Positions 22,365-37,160 of a stretch of 64,000 nt of DNA are shown here, one piece after another; position 1 is the stretch's first letter, and each line of letters begins with the position of its first letter. The notes under the pieces were generated by a model that saw only the letters and a list, made by a program, of their open reading frames with translations, was not told the DNA's origin and made no database searches. This DNA comes from Gelatoporia subvermispora B (lineage: Eukaryota > Basidiomycota > Agaricomycetes > Polyporales > Gelatoporiaceae), in the NCBI GenBank assembly GCA_000320605.2, contig KB445799.1:1394108-1458107 (forward strand). Reading direction: 5' to 3'. Made by a program: the position numbers and the translations under genes.

Positions 22365-24717
22365 ATGACATCTTCCGGACTGCGTCCGACGCCCGTTGAT
22401 GGCTACCCATCGCCCACATCTCGTCTCCAAATAGCTACTGAGGACATTCTACGAGCGCATGTGCCAACTTCCGGCACACCACCTGTCTTGAATCGCAACC
22501 TTCATCTCCAGTTCCTGTTGAGGAATCTCCAACAGGGATTCCCGGAGCGTTACACCTCGCAGGACGCCAGCCAGCCATGGCTGATCTTCTGGACGTTGCA
22601 GGGGTTCAGCACGCTTGGTATTGGTCTGGATGATAGGACGAAACGGAGGTGAGTGGGATAAACGCGTTCATAGAGTCTCCTGTCTGACGCCCGGATCGCG
22701 ATTGTCAGGGCTATAGATACAATACTCGCTATGCAGCACCCTGAGGGCGGGTTCGGTGGAGGTCCAGGACAAGTGGCACATTTGCTCCCAACGTATGCAG
22801 CTGTGTGTTCACTCGCCATTGCTGGAAAGCCGGGTCCAGGGGGCGGCTGGGATGAAATAGACAGGTGCGTACGTATTATTGGCAGAGTTCGGTCCTGCAG
22901 CAGGGTTCGCAGCTTGCAGGACAGGACTTCCCTTCCTACGGTTTTACGAAGTTGCGAGTTATGCTAACAACTGTCCATGTCTCTGTTCTGTTCCAATGTT
23001 CTATGACATCACCCTGACCTGGATTTGCAATATCCAGGGCAAAGATGCATGCATGGTTCCTCTCACTTAAGCAACCTGACGGCTCCTTCAAGGTCTCAAG
23101 CGATGGAGAAGTCGACGTACGCGGACTGTATTGTCTGCTTGTATGCGCCACCATTCTCAATATCATGACTGCTACACTCCTTGCGGGCATTCCGGAAGTC
23201 ATCGCGAGTTGTCAGACGTACGAGGGCGGGTTCGGCAGTGCGTCGTTCGGGGAGTGGGCGTTCGGTGAAGGTGCGTCACTAAAAATTTGTACTGTCCGCA
23301 AGGCTGCAATGTGGACGAGCTTTGCATTGTCTTATCTGAAGACTTGCAAGTGGTGTCCGGGTCTCCGGTCGAGATGTCATCTCCACCGATTTGGTAATAA
23401 AACGTGTCATGAACACCACCGAATTACACGGTAGCATGTGCTACGAAGGGTGCAGAGCTATGGTCCCTGAACAGTCCTTGCACAAGTCCATCCATCTTGC
23501 CGATGGGCTTCCGTCATTCCTCGTGCCCATCCTGACTCTTACATGCGCTGACCTCATCTCCCCCAGACGGCCAATCACCCGACTACGCCGCGCCCCGGCC
23601 GACGCTCGGCGAGGCGCACGGCGGGTACACCTTCTGCGCGACCGCCGCCTGGGCGCTCATCCAACCGTATGTCCGACTCTACGCGTCTTCGCCTTCCCCC
23701 AACCTGTCCCTGGCCCCGCCGGCGGTGAACATGCGCTCACTTGCGCGGTGGTACGCGGCGATGCAGGGCGGGCGGGCGGAGCTTGGTGGCCTGCGCGGGC
23801 GTACGAACAAGCTCGTGGACGGGTGCTATGCGTGGTGGGTCGGCGGGGGCGCGGCGGTTGTTGCGGGGATGTTGAAGGAGATGGACGAGGCGCGGTCGAT
23901 TGTGGGCGAGTGTGTGGCGGGGGATGTGGACGCGAAGGAGGGGGAGGGAGAGGAGGCGAAGGAAGAGGGTTGGGAGGACGATGATGTTGATGGTGGGTCA
24001 TTTGGAGCTTATGTGTGTGGATCTGAGCTTATTAGTATCGAATTTGGACATCTAGATTCATTGTTTGACCGCGCCGCGCTGCAGGAATACGTGCTCTGTG
24101 CTGGACAGCATGCTGCAGGAGGCCTGAGGGATAAACCGCCGAAGTACGATGGTCCCCACGTGAACTATGTTCGCTGCTAATTGATGCGCGCGTTTCTAGG
24201 CATTCAGACGCCTATCACACACTCTATTGTCTCTCAGGACTGTCTGTAGCCCAACACCAGGTTATTCCCAACACGTCTCGGAGAATAGCGTTGCGCTCTA
24301 GTTGGGACTCTGCCAAGGCACGGGGTCGGGAAGGTCAGTGTCGCTTAGTGCATTGCATGATATCTGAAAAAGATGGAAGCTGATATCTCGAGGAAGGTTC
24401 GGGGATGTCACTGTCGGATGATCAGCTGTCATTCTCCGACGGACTGCGCCGCGAGTCATTCGTCAATGCGCTGTCGTGGCTCGAAGAGGAGGGCACGGAA
24501 ATTTACGTCGGCGGAGCCGTGAATAGAGTTGTACGTCATTCCCACCATGCTTGCCTCTCAGCTTCCGATTTCAGTTCCGCGTTGACAGAACGCGACACAT
24601 CCGCTCTTCAACCTCACGGTGACCCACACGGAGGCCGTCATGGCCCACTTCTACGGCCAATCGCTCCCTATTCGCCGGCCAACGTCCAGGCCGCGCAGGA
24701 AGCCGCCCACCGCGTGA
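22365..24717 (+). CDS. RAM1: Protein farnesyltransferase beta subunit
   Basis: This is the catalytic beta subunit that transfers farnesyl from FPP to CaaX-box cysteines of proteins such as Ras and lipopeptide pheromones. Eight in-phase exons are 22365-22648, 22709-22864, 23038-23270, 23567-23992, 24056-24143, 24200-24333, 24397-24530 and 24589-24717, giving about 527 residues. Prenyltransferase repeats are seen as AIDTILAMQHPEGGFGGGPG, HAWFLSLKQPDGSFKV, VIASCQTYEGGFG and EAHGGYTFCATAAWALI. Zinc ligands are present: Asp and Cys in LVDGCYAWW and His in SDAYHTLYC. The block YVLCAGQHAAGGLRDKPPK is typical of FTase beta rather than GGTase. An acidic insert (GEGEEAKEEGWEDDD) follows repeat 4. The C-terminus contains THTEAVMAHFYGQ and a basic tail. 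The intron before exon 4 is unusually long (296 nt). Confidence 0.92.
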
Positions 24718-25454
24718 AGGTGCCATGTTTAACCTCTGGCCCTTCTGATAACGACCCGTCTTCCATCCCATCTCCTTTGTCGCCGGATCTAGGACGCATG
24801 ATAGCCCTGACGAGAACATTGGTTGTACTGATACATACTCGGCTCGTGCGGGACGCAGCGCCGGTGCTGAGAAGTAACGCTGACTACTTTGGACACAAGT
24901 CTGCTTCGTGCCTTTCTGATCCCACAGCTGACACTATTATTGGAGAAAGAACTTGGGATGAAGCACACAGCTGAAGAACGCTGAGAAGCCGGCGTGAACT
25001 CGTGCGGCATCGTAAGGGCCATGAGATGTGCACGGGTGTTCACGTGGAGAATTGCCGGGGTAGCCGGAATCCGGTGACTAAGGATATAAGATTAGATGCC
25101 GAGCCGGACGCAGATGAATGCCGTGCGCTCGCCAAGCTCTGCCGGCTTTGTAGGCGAGAGCAGGGCGTTACGCACTCGACTTTGATCCCCACCTCAGCGC
25201 CAACAATCGTCCGGGTCTCAGAGACAGAGGCAACGGATTGTTTAGGGTGGTGGGATTGTATTGTCGAAATTGACAGCGCAGTATGTAGGGTGATTTTTAC
25301 GACATTGCGAATATTGCGAATTTGAAGTGGGGATTCCAGGACAATGTTCCAAATTAACGGCATTTGCATAGAGATCGCCTTGTTGGCTCGCCCGCCCTGA
25401 AATCTCGTCACATTTGTCCGCGACCCCGAAAGAACCGCTCGCAGTCGCTGCGTT
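24718..25454. other. Convergent 3' spacer
   Basis: About 740 nt between the 3' ends of the farnesyltransferase (+) and F-box (-) genes. No gene is seen. Confidence 0.5.
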
Positions 25455-27267
25455 TCAGGACCTCCTGCCGACCCGATTACGCCAGCCGTGCACCTCCTGC
25501 TCCAGCTCTTCCGACCTCTGTCTCTCCCTGTCCCTCGACAGCGTCATGGCCTCCAGGTCACGCTGCAGCGTCTCCATGCGGGCGCGCTCCTGCTGCCGGG
25601 CCTTCGTCGCGAGCGGCAGCACTTTCGCCACGTCGTTCCATCTGACCCAGTAATCCGTAAGCCGCAGCCGGCGGTCGTCCATGATCCCCGCGTGATCGAG
25701 CGCGATGCCGAACGCGTCGGGCCAGCGTAGGCCGCTGCTGAGTTCGCATCCGAGCGGGAGCAATTGGCTGAGGAAGAGCGCAGCGGACTCGACGGCGACG
25801 ATGGGCGACACGCCGAGCATAAGCGTCTCGAGGCACTGAAAAGGGACCGCGGGACGGCCTGACACGTTCGGTGTGGGCACGGTGGTTGCGTCGATGTGCA
25901 GCCCCAGCTTGCGCAGGCGGGGACAATGCCGCGCGAGCGGGAGGAATGCGTTGAGCGTGAGCGCGGGGCGTACGACCTCCATGATGGGCTCCGGGTTCAG
26001 GACGAGCACCTCGAGCGCGGGCCACTCGAGCGCGAGCAGTGCGATGTCTGGGTCGCCCAGGTTGAGCGGGTAGTCCCACCGGAACTCAAATTTTGTCAGG
26101 CGCTTCGCGCCGAAAAGTGGCGAAAGAGTCCGGAGGCCAGGCCGTTCGTCCAGCGGAGGTCCTGGGACCCTGAGCGGCGAGCCCGGCCCAATGATGAAAT
26201 CTACGCTGAGCTCGACCAGCGAGTGACACCGCGTGCGCACCACGTCGAAGAGGTGCTCTACCTCGTGCGTCTCGCAGACCACCACTGACTGCAGGTAGAG
26301 GTAAACCAGGTTTGCTGGGACAAATGCGCCGCAGAGAAAATGCGATGCATGGGGTATTTGAGCGCTGAACGAGATGCGGCGCAGTGCTGGTAAGGAGGCC
26401 GAGGAGAGGGACGGTGCGAATGTCATCACATCGTTGCGTTCGCCGTTCCCAGACTCGGTCGGAGGGTTGAGGGAGATGGTCCTGAGGTGTCTCATCCTGG
26501 AGAGCGCCGTCAGAACGCCTGAGGTCAGGCCGTGCATCGGAAAGCTTATGCTCTGCAAATTCCGAAAATTTGGCAGGGCGGGGGCTAGGTAACCTTCGAC
26601 GTCTTGCATGGCGCCTATTAATCGAAATTCGACATGCTCCGCGCTCGAAGCTCGGGCTGCCGCCTGTCCGATGTAGGAGGTGACTTCAGGGGACGCATGC
26701 AATTGTAGACTGAGACGCTTGATTTTTGAGTGCATGAAAAATATAGATTTTTCTTGCCTGTCATACGACCCGCCGTACCAAGCAAGACTGTGGAGGCTCG
26801 GGAGGATTTCCGCCCTAGGACACGTTCGTGCCATCTCATCGAAAACGCTGGGGTTCAGGTACCGACTCTTGGACCTCCCCGAGAATTGGTCATGAGTGAG
26901 TCGTCTAACCCGCCTGGCATAGCGTTGAAATTGCTCCCAGTCGTTTGGCACCAGGCTCCTCCGAAATTTCTGCAAATCCTACAGTGAGCTTCGGGGCCCA
27001 CTAACATAAATCTGATACGGAGAAATTACCGACATATATTTTGACTGTATTTCGTTGCACGGTCACTTGTTCTGGTTTCCTGAAAGGCGCAAGCAGACTG
27101 ATGAGTCTGTGTAGGTCGTCCACCTCGCGCCATAGAATATCTAGCGCAATGTCTGACCAAAGACGACAGACACATGCAACCCGCGCGAGAGACCTGTCGT
27201 CGAGTTGCGAGAATACGAGCTCAAGGAGTTCATGGATGCTCCAGAGGTCACTGGGAAGAGGAGCCAT
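25455..27267 (-). CDS. F-box protein with leucine-rich region
   Basis: This is a likely substrate-recognition subunit of an SCF ubiquitin ligase. Exon 1 starts at the ATG at 27267 and carries the F-box: IHELLELVFSQLDDRSLARV, then ACVCRLWSDIALDILWREV, followed by DDLHRLISLLAPF. After a short intron of about 55 nt near 27,030-26,980 (donor uncertain, acceptor ctgtag), a single long exon runs to the stop at 25455. Its body has irregular leucine-rich segments (LRTISLNPP, LVYLYLQSVVV, LEVLVLNPEP, LRKLGLHID, CLETLMLGV). The last 60 residues are a charged coiled coil rich in Arg, Glu and Gln. The overall plan is the common Agaricomycete F-box/LRR-like protein of about 570-590 residues. Such genes are strongly expanded in these fungi, so the target cannot be guessed. 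Confidence 0.83.
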
Positions 27268-28894
27268 GCCGTACGTGCGACTTGGAAGGGAGAGTTCCCG
27301 TGTTCCACAGAACCCAAGTTTATTAGAGACCGGAGACCCTGGGTATATATGCCGGAGAACGATTGGCGCACATGGGGACCCAAGTTTCGGTTCATGTTGG
27401 ATATTCTGCGCCGGCAGGGTGTGAGTAAGATGACAGCGAGAACTTCGGCCAGGCCCAGGCGCTGTCCGAATGTCGGGTTGCCATATCCGGCTCCTCGCGG
27501 ATTGGGTACTTCCCTCGGCAGGTACAATCCAGATCCTCTAGAATGCCGACTTTGCGGCCGGCAACCCAACATTCGATGCGGAGGAAGGCTCAGGAAGGCT
27601 CCTCATCTGCGCCCGCAGCTCGGTTGCCTCGCAACTTGTTTGCAACGCCGTCTTCGCCGAAGACACGAGTACTCATACCCGTAGTGGAACGTACTGATTT
27701 CTATCATTTAGGACCAGATGGCAGGCAGTCTAGTCGGCAGCTGCTATCAAGTAAACTAGTCCCCGCGTCGCAAATAGTACGTATTAATGATTGTATCATA
27801 CGTCTGACAGCGGGCGTGAGCTGTTGGCTTGCACCGCCGGCGATCTCAGCAAACGTGGTTTATAGCATGCAGCCAGAGACACGGTCAATTGAAGGCGGGC
27901 GGTTCCGGTGGTGCATGTCACCTGTAAGAAAGTGAGAAAGTTCAACGTAGCAACTTGGCGGTGATCGTTGCCTACGGCCCCGATTTTTCTTGACCTCAAC
28001 ACGGGATGTTCCAGTGGACAGGCGTACTGGTCTGTTCGCGCTGATGTCACTCTCCTCTGTGACACCGCTGGGTCTGGATCATCATCAGACTGCGTCCGAG
28101 AACCCTGGCGGCAATCATCGACAGCTGCGCGGTCTGAAAAAAAAACTTGTGGTTCCAGTTCATCGAGCGGCCGTGATGAGTGGATGTAGGCTGTTCGGCG
28201 AGTTACAGGTAGAGGGACTGAGGAAATGTACGACGAACGTTACCTTCGACGCTCCTAGATCCTACCCTACACTCGTAGTCTACCACTAGTCGCTGTCATC
28301 GTATTCAAGTTATGAATTTCGGGCGGTAGTCGGGCGGCACCCTGACACCACGAGGTGCTAATTCGCTTCTACTGGACCAATTTCCTCCGAGTTCTGAGCT
28401 CTTCTATCAGGGTCAAGGTACTCGAGTCATTGGAAGTTATCAATTCGAGGCGGTATAGATCTATGGTCGCATGTCGGTGACGGTATGGGAAGGAACCTCT
28501 GAAGGTCCCGAGTTGTGAGTGCCTGTTGAACTCACTGGCTGGGAACCAAGTAATTCGAATAGCCTGAAGTAGAGTGGACGTGGACTCGAAATGATCTTAG
28601 ATAGTTCTGTGTAAGCTGAACGCAGAACACTTCGAGATGGAGCGTCGACCGATATTTGCATAGGACGATAGGATGAAAACGAGGCAATATAGTCGCATGA
28701 GTAGGAAAAGGTCGTAATCTCAGTCTGAGCAGGGGTGGCGCTTGCGGAACCGATAAGGTTTATCTTATCTAGACAAGTGTAATGACATCCCAAACCTAAT
28801 CTAATCTTATCTCTTCGCTATCCTGATAAAATCTTCGAGTCACCTTGAGCAGGATTCAGGTTCGTTCCTCAGCTCATCATCTTAAAACTCAAAC
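27268..28894. other. Divergent promoter region, no gene seen
   Basis: About 1.6 kb between two divergently transcribed genes. It contains an A run near 28,138-28,146. ORFs overlapping the F-box start on the opposite strand are shadows. No exon with family similarity is seen. Confidence 0.5.
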
Positions 28895-31551
<2,657 letters not shown>

Positions 31552-31719
31552 AGCTCACATTAGATCTCTGTTGTCTGGGGTAGCGTAGCAGTAGTGGGAT
31601 GTAAGGCATCATTGCCGAATGTATGAACAGATCAAGGATTGTGAAGTTCTTCGCCTCACACCAAGGACCGCAGGTATCATTAGCTACGCATTGTCCGATC
31701 TCTGGTAGGTAAAGCTGAT

Positions 31720-33241
31720 TTACTCCACGTTCTCCGAGATATCTATGAGAAAGTTAGGGTTTTGCCTTCGTATCGGCACCAGTGTACTCACCGTTGCGTG
31801 CGAAGCCCATCTGCTGGTTTCCGATGTCCCAAACACTGTAGTAGTGCTTGAGAATACTGCCGCCTACCAGCCCGAAGCCCTCGAACTCGTCGGAGACGTT
31901 GATGAACGTTTGACACATAGATGAGTTACTCTTGAACGGGCCGACGTTGAGTTCGCTACTGGGGATCGTCAGGTTGAAAGGTAGCCCATCGGTGCCATTG
32001 AAGGCGATGTCGATTTTTGCGGGGAGCTTGTGGATCTCTGAGCAGGGGATGCCATATGCGCCAGGCTCGGCGGCGAATGGCTTGATGTTAGGTGAGATGA
32101 GCGAGTAGATTGCCTAGGGTCCACTTGGTCAGCGATAAATCGAGCGTTCCGAGAGAATGGAAGAACCTCAGCAGTGTCCTTGTCAAAATAAGCATTACTG
32201 GTTCCGCTGTCGAAAATGATGCCATCACGCTCCACCGCGAGGGTGAGTGTTGTCTTGCCATTGGCATAGATCGCAGGTGAATTTATTGCCCACTGACCGC
32301 CCGCCCCGCCGAAAAGTGCAGAGTACTTGAACGGGCCTGTATCCAGGAATTAGTACTATGTTGCAGAAAGTCGTACAGGATGATTCACCCCTGACTTTGG
32401 ACTCGTCAATGGCGCCAAGGCTTAATTCAGCATGTCCGATGGCGTAGGGCGTAAGGTACATGCCGAAGAGCGCTGTGACAGAGCTATTACTCTCGACTGC
32501 GACTCACTCACGAAGGTTAAGACATACGAGGTAGGCCTTGATCGAGCAGTCCTCCAAGAAAGAATCTGCTGTCAGCCGACATACCCAGGATGCCACTGAA
32601 AGGATCGATCTGAAAGGGAGCGGTCTGATTGATGACAGTGAAGAGCGACATGTTCGCCACTGTGTACGGTCCGATGCCCACATTGTCCGACCCAGTGCGA
32701 ACAGTGAGTACGTAGTCATTTCCGATCACAGGATCTACACCGACACCGGTGTCGAAGGGAAATTCGGAAACTTCATCGCCGTGAATGTACGTCGAACTTT
32801 TCGACGGGTCGAACGCCAGCTGGTTTGCACAGGGCGCGCCACATTCAGTACCTGCACAGTTAGGGTAGCATCCAGCATCAAAAATATGGTGAAGCGAGAT
32901 GCTTACTGATAATTTCGAATGTGAAGCTCCCGGTATCGAACACGACGGGCAGTGTTTGAGGAGGGGTACCGACTACATTCGGGATGTCAATCCACGAATC
33001 GATGCCACATGTTCAAGAAGGTACCTGTAATATTTCCGAACCATTGCAAGTCGGTTTGGATGAAAAAATCGTCCAAGGGAACTTTCAATGGCTTGAGTCC
33101 ACGTTTACGGAGAGCAGATGCCTGTCCTCGAGGCACCGTACGTGAGTTGAGAGAGATTGGTTGCACATTGGCATACACTTCTGTAGCGAGAGCTTGGGAG
33201 CATAGAATGAATGCAAGCAAAGAGGCACCTCCTAGTGGCAT
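31720..33241 (-). CDS. Secreted aspartic protease (A1, polyporopepsin-like)
   Basis: This is a pepsin-type endopeptidase, expected to be exported. The ATG at 33241 gives a signal peptide (MPLGGASLLAFILCSQALA). A propeptide with Arg/Lys-rich stretches (ALRKRGLKPLKVPLDDFF) follows. The first catalytic motif is VFDTGS, after IPNVVGTPPQTLPV; the second is IFDSGTSNAYF. Other family blocks are ILGMSADS, LFGMYLTPYAIGHAELSLG, YSALFGGAGGQWAI, AYGIPCSEI and ILKHYYSVWDIGNQQMGFA. About seven exons end at the TAA at 31720. The 3' end is only 168 nt from that of the convergent SPE3-LYS9 gene. A TATA-like box is about 60 nt upstream of the ATG. No defect is seen. The role is probably external protein digestion. 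Confidence 0.87.
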
Positions 33242-33301
33242 GTTTTCGGTGACCAAATGGTGGAAGGCGTGCTAATGGCAATCTCTCACTAGAGTACTCA
33301 G

Positions 33302-33309
33302 ATATAAAG
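33302..33309 (-). promoter_or_regulatory. TATA-like element of the aspartic protease gene
   Basis: On the minus strand the sequence reads ctttatat about 60 nt upstream of the ATG at 33241. The spacing suits a short leader. Motif-based inference only. Confidence 0.35.
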
Positions 33310-34279
33310 ACTAGCAACGACCGTGCAGTTGTTGGATCTCTGTTGGGTACGGTTGGCCGTGGGTTGGGTGTGTCGCGGAAGTCGGATGCGGCACAAAGAC
33401 ACCGCGTCCAGTGCAAGGTGCTGCGCATCCGATCACTAGATGTGGAGACACTAGTATGAGCATCAACGGTTACCGGTTACCATTAGGCTTCGTCCGGGTC
33501 GGACGGACGCGTGAGACAGGCTGCGACCAAAGGCTTGACAAATGGCAAACATCTAGAAATTGTTTGGATTCTGACCACGAAGAGTATGTCGCACAGAACA
33601 TGAAGATATGGGTCAAATCGGCGAATAGGCATTAAGTATTTTATTGTCGTACTGAAGAAAGCAACGAAGACGGCAGTAATAAGGGCGGCAATGTCGCCTG
33701 AATGAGGCGCGTTCAGATCCGGCGTTTGCCGACTGCTTTCACTGCCCCCGGTCGCGGCAAGCAAGCTGCGAAGCCATATTGTTCGCTCTCGTGTTTATGG
33801 ATGAATATCCCTGGAACTCCTCTCAGATCGTCTCTCTGCAGGACGTGGCATGCTCCATGATAGAGGAACGTGCAATAGTACGTTGTGCAATTGCAACCGA
33901 AACATGTCACGCAGTGGAATGACACGACTCCGATGCTTCGAATTCTCGAAGGAAGCAATGGCTTCAATGCGGTTATCTCACAGATACGCAACCAGAGTAC
34001 TCTTTCTTTACCATCGGAAGGATGCAAATACCGAGCCTCCCTTGGTAGTAGATCCCATCTCTCAGCGTCAGTCACATTACTTCATGGCGACGCATCACTC
34101 CGATTTGGGACACACGAAAGGCCCAGATGAATCGGGAGAATGAATGTGTTCGATATACATTAGACTGCTCTGATCAAGTCGTAGATTCCCAAGAAGTTAG
34201 TGGGATCTCTTGCAGCAACCCCCGCACGTATGTTAGGGCTTACATCAATTTGTGGCTCACCTTGTAATCCGTACTTCAG
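33310..34279. other. Intergenic stretch, no gene seen
   Basis: A 120-codon minus-strand frame (33713-34075) and plus-strand frames overlapping it show no recognisable family or splice support. If the orphan exon at 34,280 is real, its upstream exons should be here, but I could not find them. Confidence 0.4.
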
Positions 34280-34474
34280 ACGTCGCCTACGGATGATGTC
34301 AATCATACGATAAAAGTCTCAGCCAGAGACAAACGTAACGAAGTGAATGCTGCTGTAGACATCAAAGCAGCTTGGAAGACCATTTACGACCGCTTGAAAG
34401 ACCATAAGAAGGGCGAAATTGATGCCGTACTCGTTCCATTGGGATCGGGTTTTCCTCGACTCAAGGTTCATTAA
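34280..34474 (+). pseudogene. Orphan terminal exon of an unrecognised gene
   Basis: After an acceptor (acttcag), 64 codons read through to a TAA. The sequence looks strongly coding: DDVNHTIKVSARDKRNEVNA, then AVDIKAAWKTIYDRLKDHK, then GEIDAVLVPLGSGFPRLKVH. It has a conserved-looking alternation of charged and hydrophobic residues. I do not recognise the family. No matching upstream exon was found, so this may be the 3' end of a broken gene or the last exon of a gene whose other exons I missed. It has no ATG of its own. Confidence 0.4.
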
Positions 34475-34890
34475 CGTGCGTAGACGGGGTTTTCACCGTC
34501 GAGCTCTATACGTCGCTTATTTTGATCACTTCTTTTGCGTTGTTTCTCATAGGCCTTCTCATCTTTACTATGGAGCTTGAACCCCATAGTGGCAGATAGC
34601 ACCACGACACTTACCGGATCACTACTGTTCTTCTTCTTTGTTACTGCAGCGCCGTCATTTCCGGATAGCCGTTTGTATCAGTCTCCACAGGCGATAGTCC
34701 TAGCTAAAATATCTCGAGCCATTCGGTATAGTGTCACAGGGAAGCTGGTTCGGTGCAAAGGTACTTCTTGAAGCCACTTAGAGCAGAGTAGGCATGTAAT
34801 TGATTTGTGAGGTCCTGCAAAATACGATATTCGCATTTTGTATTGTCCCTCTTTGGGTTACATTTGTAGTACAGTAGATCTTATTGAAAT
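34475..34890. other. Short intergenic stretch
   Basis: T-rich tracts near 34,520-34,560 and 34,610-34,650, and no gene. Confidence 0.5.
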
Positions 34891-36314
34891 TCACAACACT
34901 GACTTAACATTGGGAACAGACTGGTTCAGGAGCCATCGTAAGCCATATTTCGTGTCCTGATCGTACTTCAGAGCTAGTGGAATATGCCCGAAGTGCCAGT
35001 GGAAGGCATGGGGCACGCCAGGATACCTGCGCGAATGTTGATGGGTTAAGGTATTGCGGGCAGAATCTGCGTTACTCACACATCCATCCGTGTCTTGACG
35101 CCCGCTTCGCGGAGAACCCGTTCGTAGAGAATCCCCTCATCCCGCAGAGGGTCGCGACCGCATATCTGGAGGTAGGCAGGGGGAAGGTTCGCGTGTGACG
35201 GGTACAGTAGCGGAGAGCACTCAGGGTCTTTCGGGTTGGCGCCTAAGGTATCTGCAAACAGATGTGTGCACTCGTCAGCTGAGACCGTTGAGCAGGGCGA
35301 ATACACTCACTGTAGCACCTGTACAAATCGACCTTGTCGAACGTCGGAGCGTCTTTGTTTTCCTCGACAGAGGTAAGCTCGGATTTGTACCTATGCGAGT
35401 TTAAGCCGAAAGATCCTGCCCAAGAGCAGCTCAACGCACTCATCTGGGTGTGCATCGGGGTGCACGATTCCAGGAACCATCATCAGCTGGCCGGTGATCG
35501 GTTTGTCGGCGAAGAAAGGGTCGTCGCGAGCACGGTGAGCCACGACTGCAGTAAGATTTCCACCAGCGGAGAGTCCACCGACGATGAAACCTTTGGAGAG
35601 ATTCGCCGAAAGGAGTAATGCGTTCTCTGCTGCCTGCAGGGATTGAGAATGTGCTAGAGACTTCACGAATATCTTTGCGGTACTCACCCATTTGAGCCCC
35701 TCGTATGCGTCGTTGAGTCCCGTAGGAAAAGGATGCTCAGGCGCAAGCCTTGATGACATACGATAAGACAGAAAATAGGCGCAACCCCTTAAGTCACGCA
35801 CCTATACTCTACATTCACTATAGAGATTTGGAATTCGACACACAAAATACGCATGATATAATCGTCCATATGAATGTTTCCATGATACCAGCCTTGAATA
35901 TTTGAATGCCGGATCATGTTATTGCTCGACATGATAATCATGTCACAATGTGCATACCTCCGCCGTGCATCCAGTACATTAGTGGATACGTCCAGCCGTC
36001 GGCGTTTGCAGGAGTTGGAGTCAAACATCGCAATACAATCTCTCCGCCTTCAACTGGGATAGTATGGTCCTCGAGTTTGTAATCGGTGTCTAACCAACAA
36101 GTGTAATGTCATGATAGTGCCCGAGTCGAGAATGTACCAGCTCACCCGGAGGAAGTCGATTAATATATATACTTTGAATATGCGGGACCGAGTACTTCGC
36201 GAAGAAGTCTCGGATAACCAATGGATCAATGTCTGGCGGGTGAGGGGGAGGAAGCCTGGGCGCCAGCGCAGCCCACTCAGAATTCGGCGGCATGGAGAGA
36301 TGACTGCGAGACAT
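34891..36314 (-). CDS. Alpha/beta-hydrolase fold-3 esterase (complete)
   Basis: This is a family IV (hormone-sensitive-lipase-like) esterase, complete and apparently intact, with about eight exons. The ATG at 36314 gives MSRSHLSMPPNSEWAALAPR. The oxyanion motif is MYWMHGGG, then DDYIMRILCVEFQISIVNV, EYRLAPEHPFPTGLNDAYEG and the nucleophile elbow GFIVGGLSAGGNLTAVVAH. The acid is in QICGRDPLRDEGILYERVL, and the His is in YPGVPHAFHWHFG. Compared with most relatives, the C-terminus is somewhat altered (PHAFHWHFGHIPLALKYD) but the His is kept. It shares intron phases with the left-edge gene: HGGG, EYR and LKW each end an exon in both. No signal peptide is seen, so it is probably intracellular. The substrate is unknown. 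Confidence 0.9.
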
Positions 36315-36359
36315 CGTGGTCGAGATTGCACTATCTCGAGAATGACCTGAGCCCACTGA

Positions 36360-36365
36360 TTTATA
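36360..36365 (-). promoter_or_regulatory. TATA box of the esterase gene
   Basis: TATAAA on the minus strand, about 46 nt upstream of the ATG at 36314. Inferred from motif and position. Confidence 0.4.
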
Positions 36366-37160
36366 TGAGAAAATACGAGTGTGGGAAGACGAGAGTATCA
36401 CATGTTCCTGACCGAAGTCAGGGCCATCTGATGGATCGCTCGCGTTTACCGCGGCTGCAAGAAGTCGGCTGTGAGAACGTAGATTGCTGGGTCCGTCGAG
36501 CAGCTCGACTCAATCCATATTTTATGTCGCTGCTGGACCGGATGGTGACTATCAGTGTTAAGGAAGTGAGGGAGACAGTCGTATCCGTGGAGCAGGTTGT
36601 GTCAGGTAACATTGCCACTGCCACCAAACCTCACCTGAGGCACGTGAACAAGGTGATTGGGTTGCCGGGGCCGGTTTGTGTCTCTCGGTAAATGAAGCTC
36701 CTTGACCGGCCGGAAGCAAGAAGTTGAATATATGACGGGCAGAGCTGAGCACCCAATGTCCGGGGTGATTCTCTGCGAATACTCAGTTGCTCAGCTATTC
36801 CGAAGCCTTCTGCAGTAGTACCTTCTATGGCAAGATATCTGTATCGCTTTCATGCGTAATATAAGAGCCTTGGGTTGTGGGGTTGATTCATACAACGCTC
36901 GATTCTGACTCCTAAGCGCTGTGGTGCGCAGGGGGGCAATACCAAGCGATACTTTGCTGGATAAGCCGTATGTTACCTATCAAGAGCTGTCGCGTTGGAT
37001 AGGCACGCCATACTCGAGAGTTACATTGCCGCATCGTTGGTATCGTGTCGTGGACATCATCATCGCGAATGGCATGACCGTCTAACTAATGAAGCATCTT
37101 GGTAGTATCCAATCATTCACTTGAGATCTGCTCGTTCATTCTGTTCTTGCTAAATTCCTC
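36366..37160. other. Intergenic stretch, no gene seen
   Basis: About 800 nt between the esterase promoter and the phospholipase D 3' end. ORFs on both strands are short and unsupported. Confidence 0.5.

Noticed and set aside
27205..27684. 159-codon plus-strand frame over the F-box start
   Set aside because: It overlaps the F-box exon in antisense and shows no known domain.
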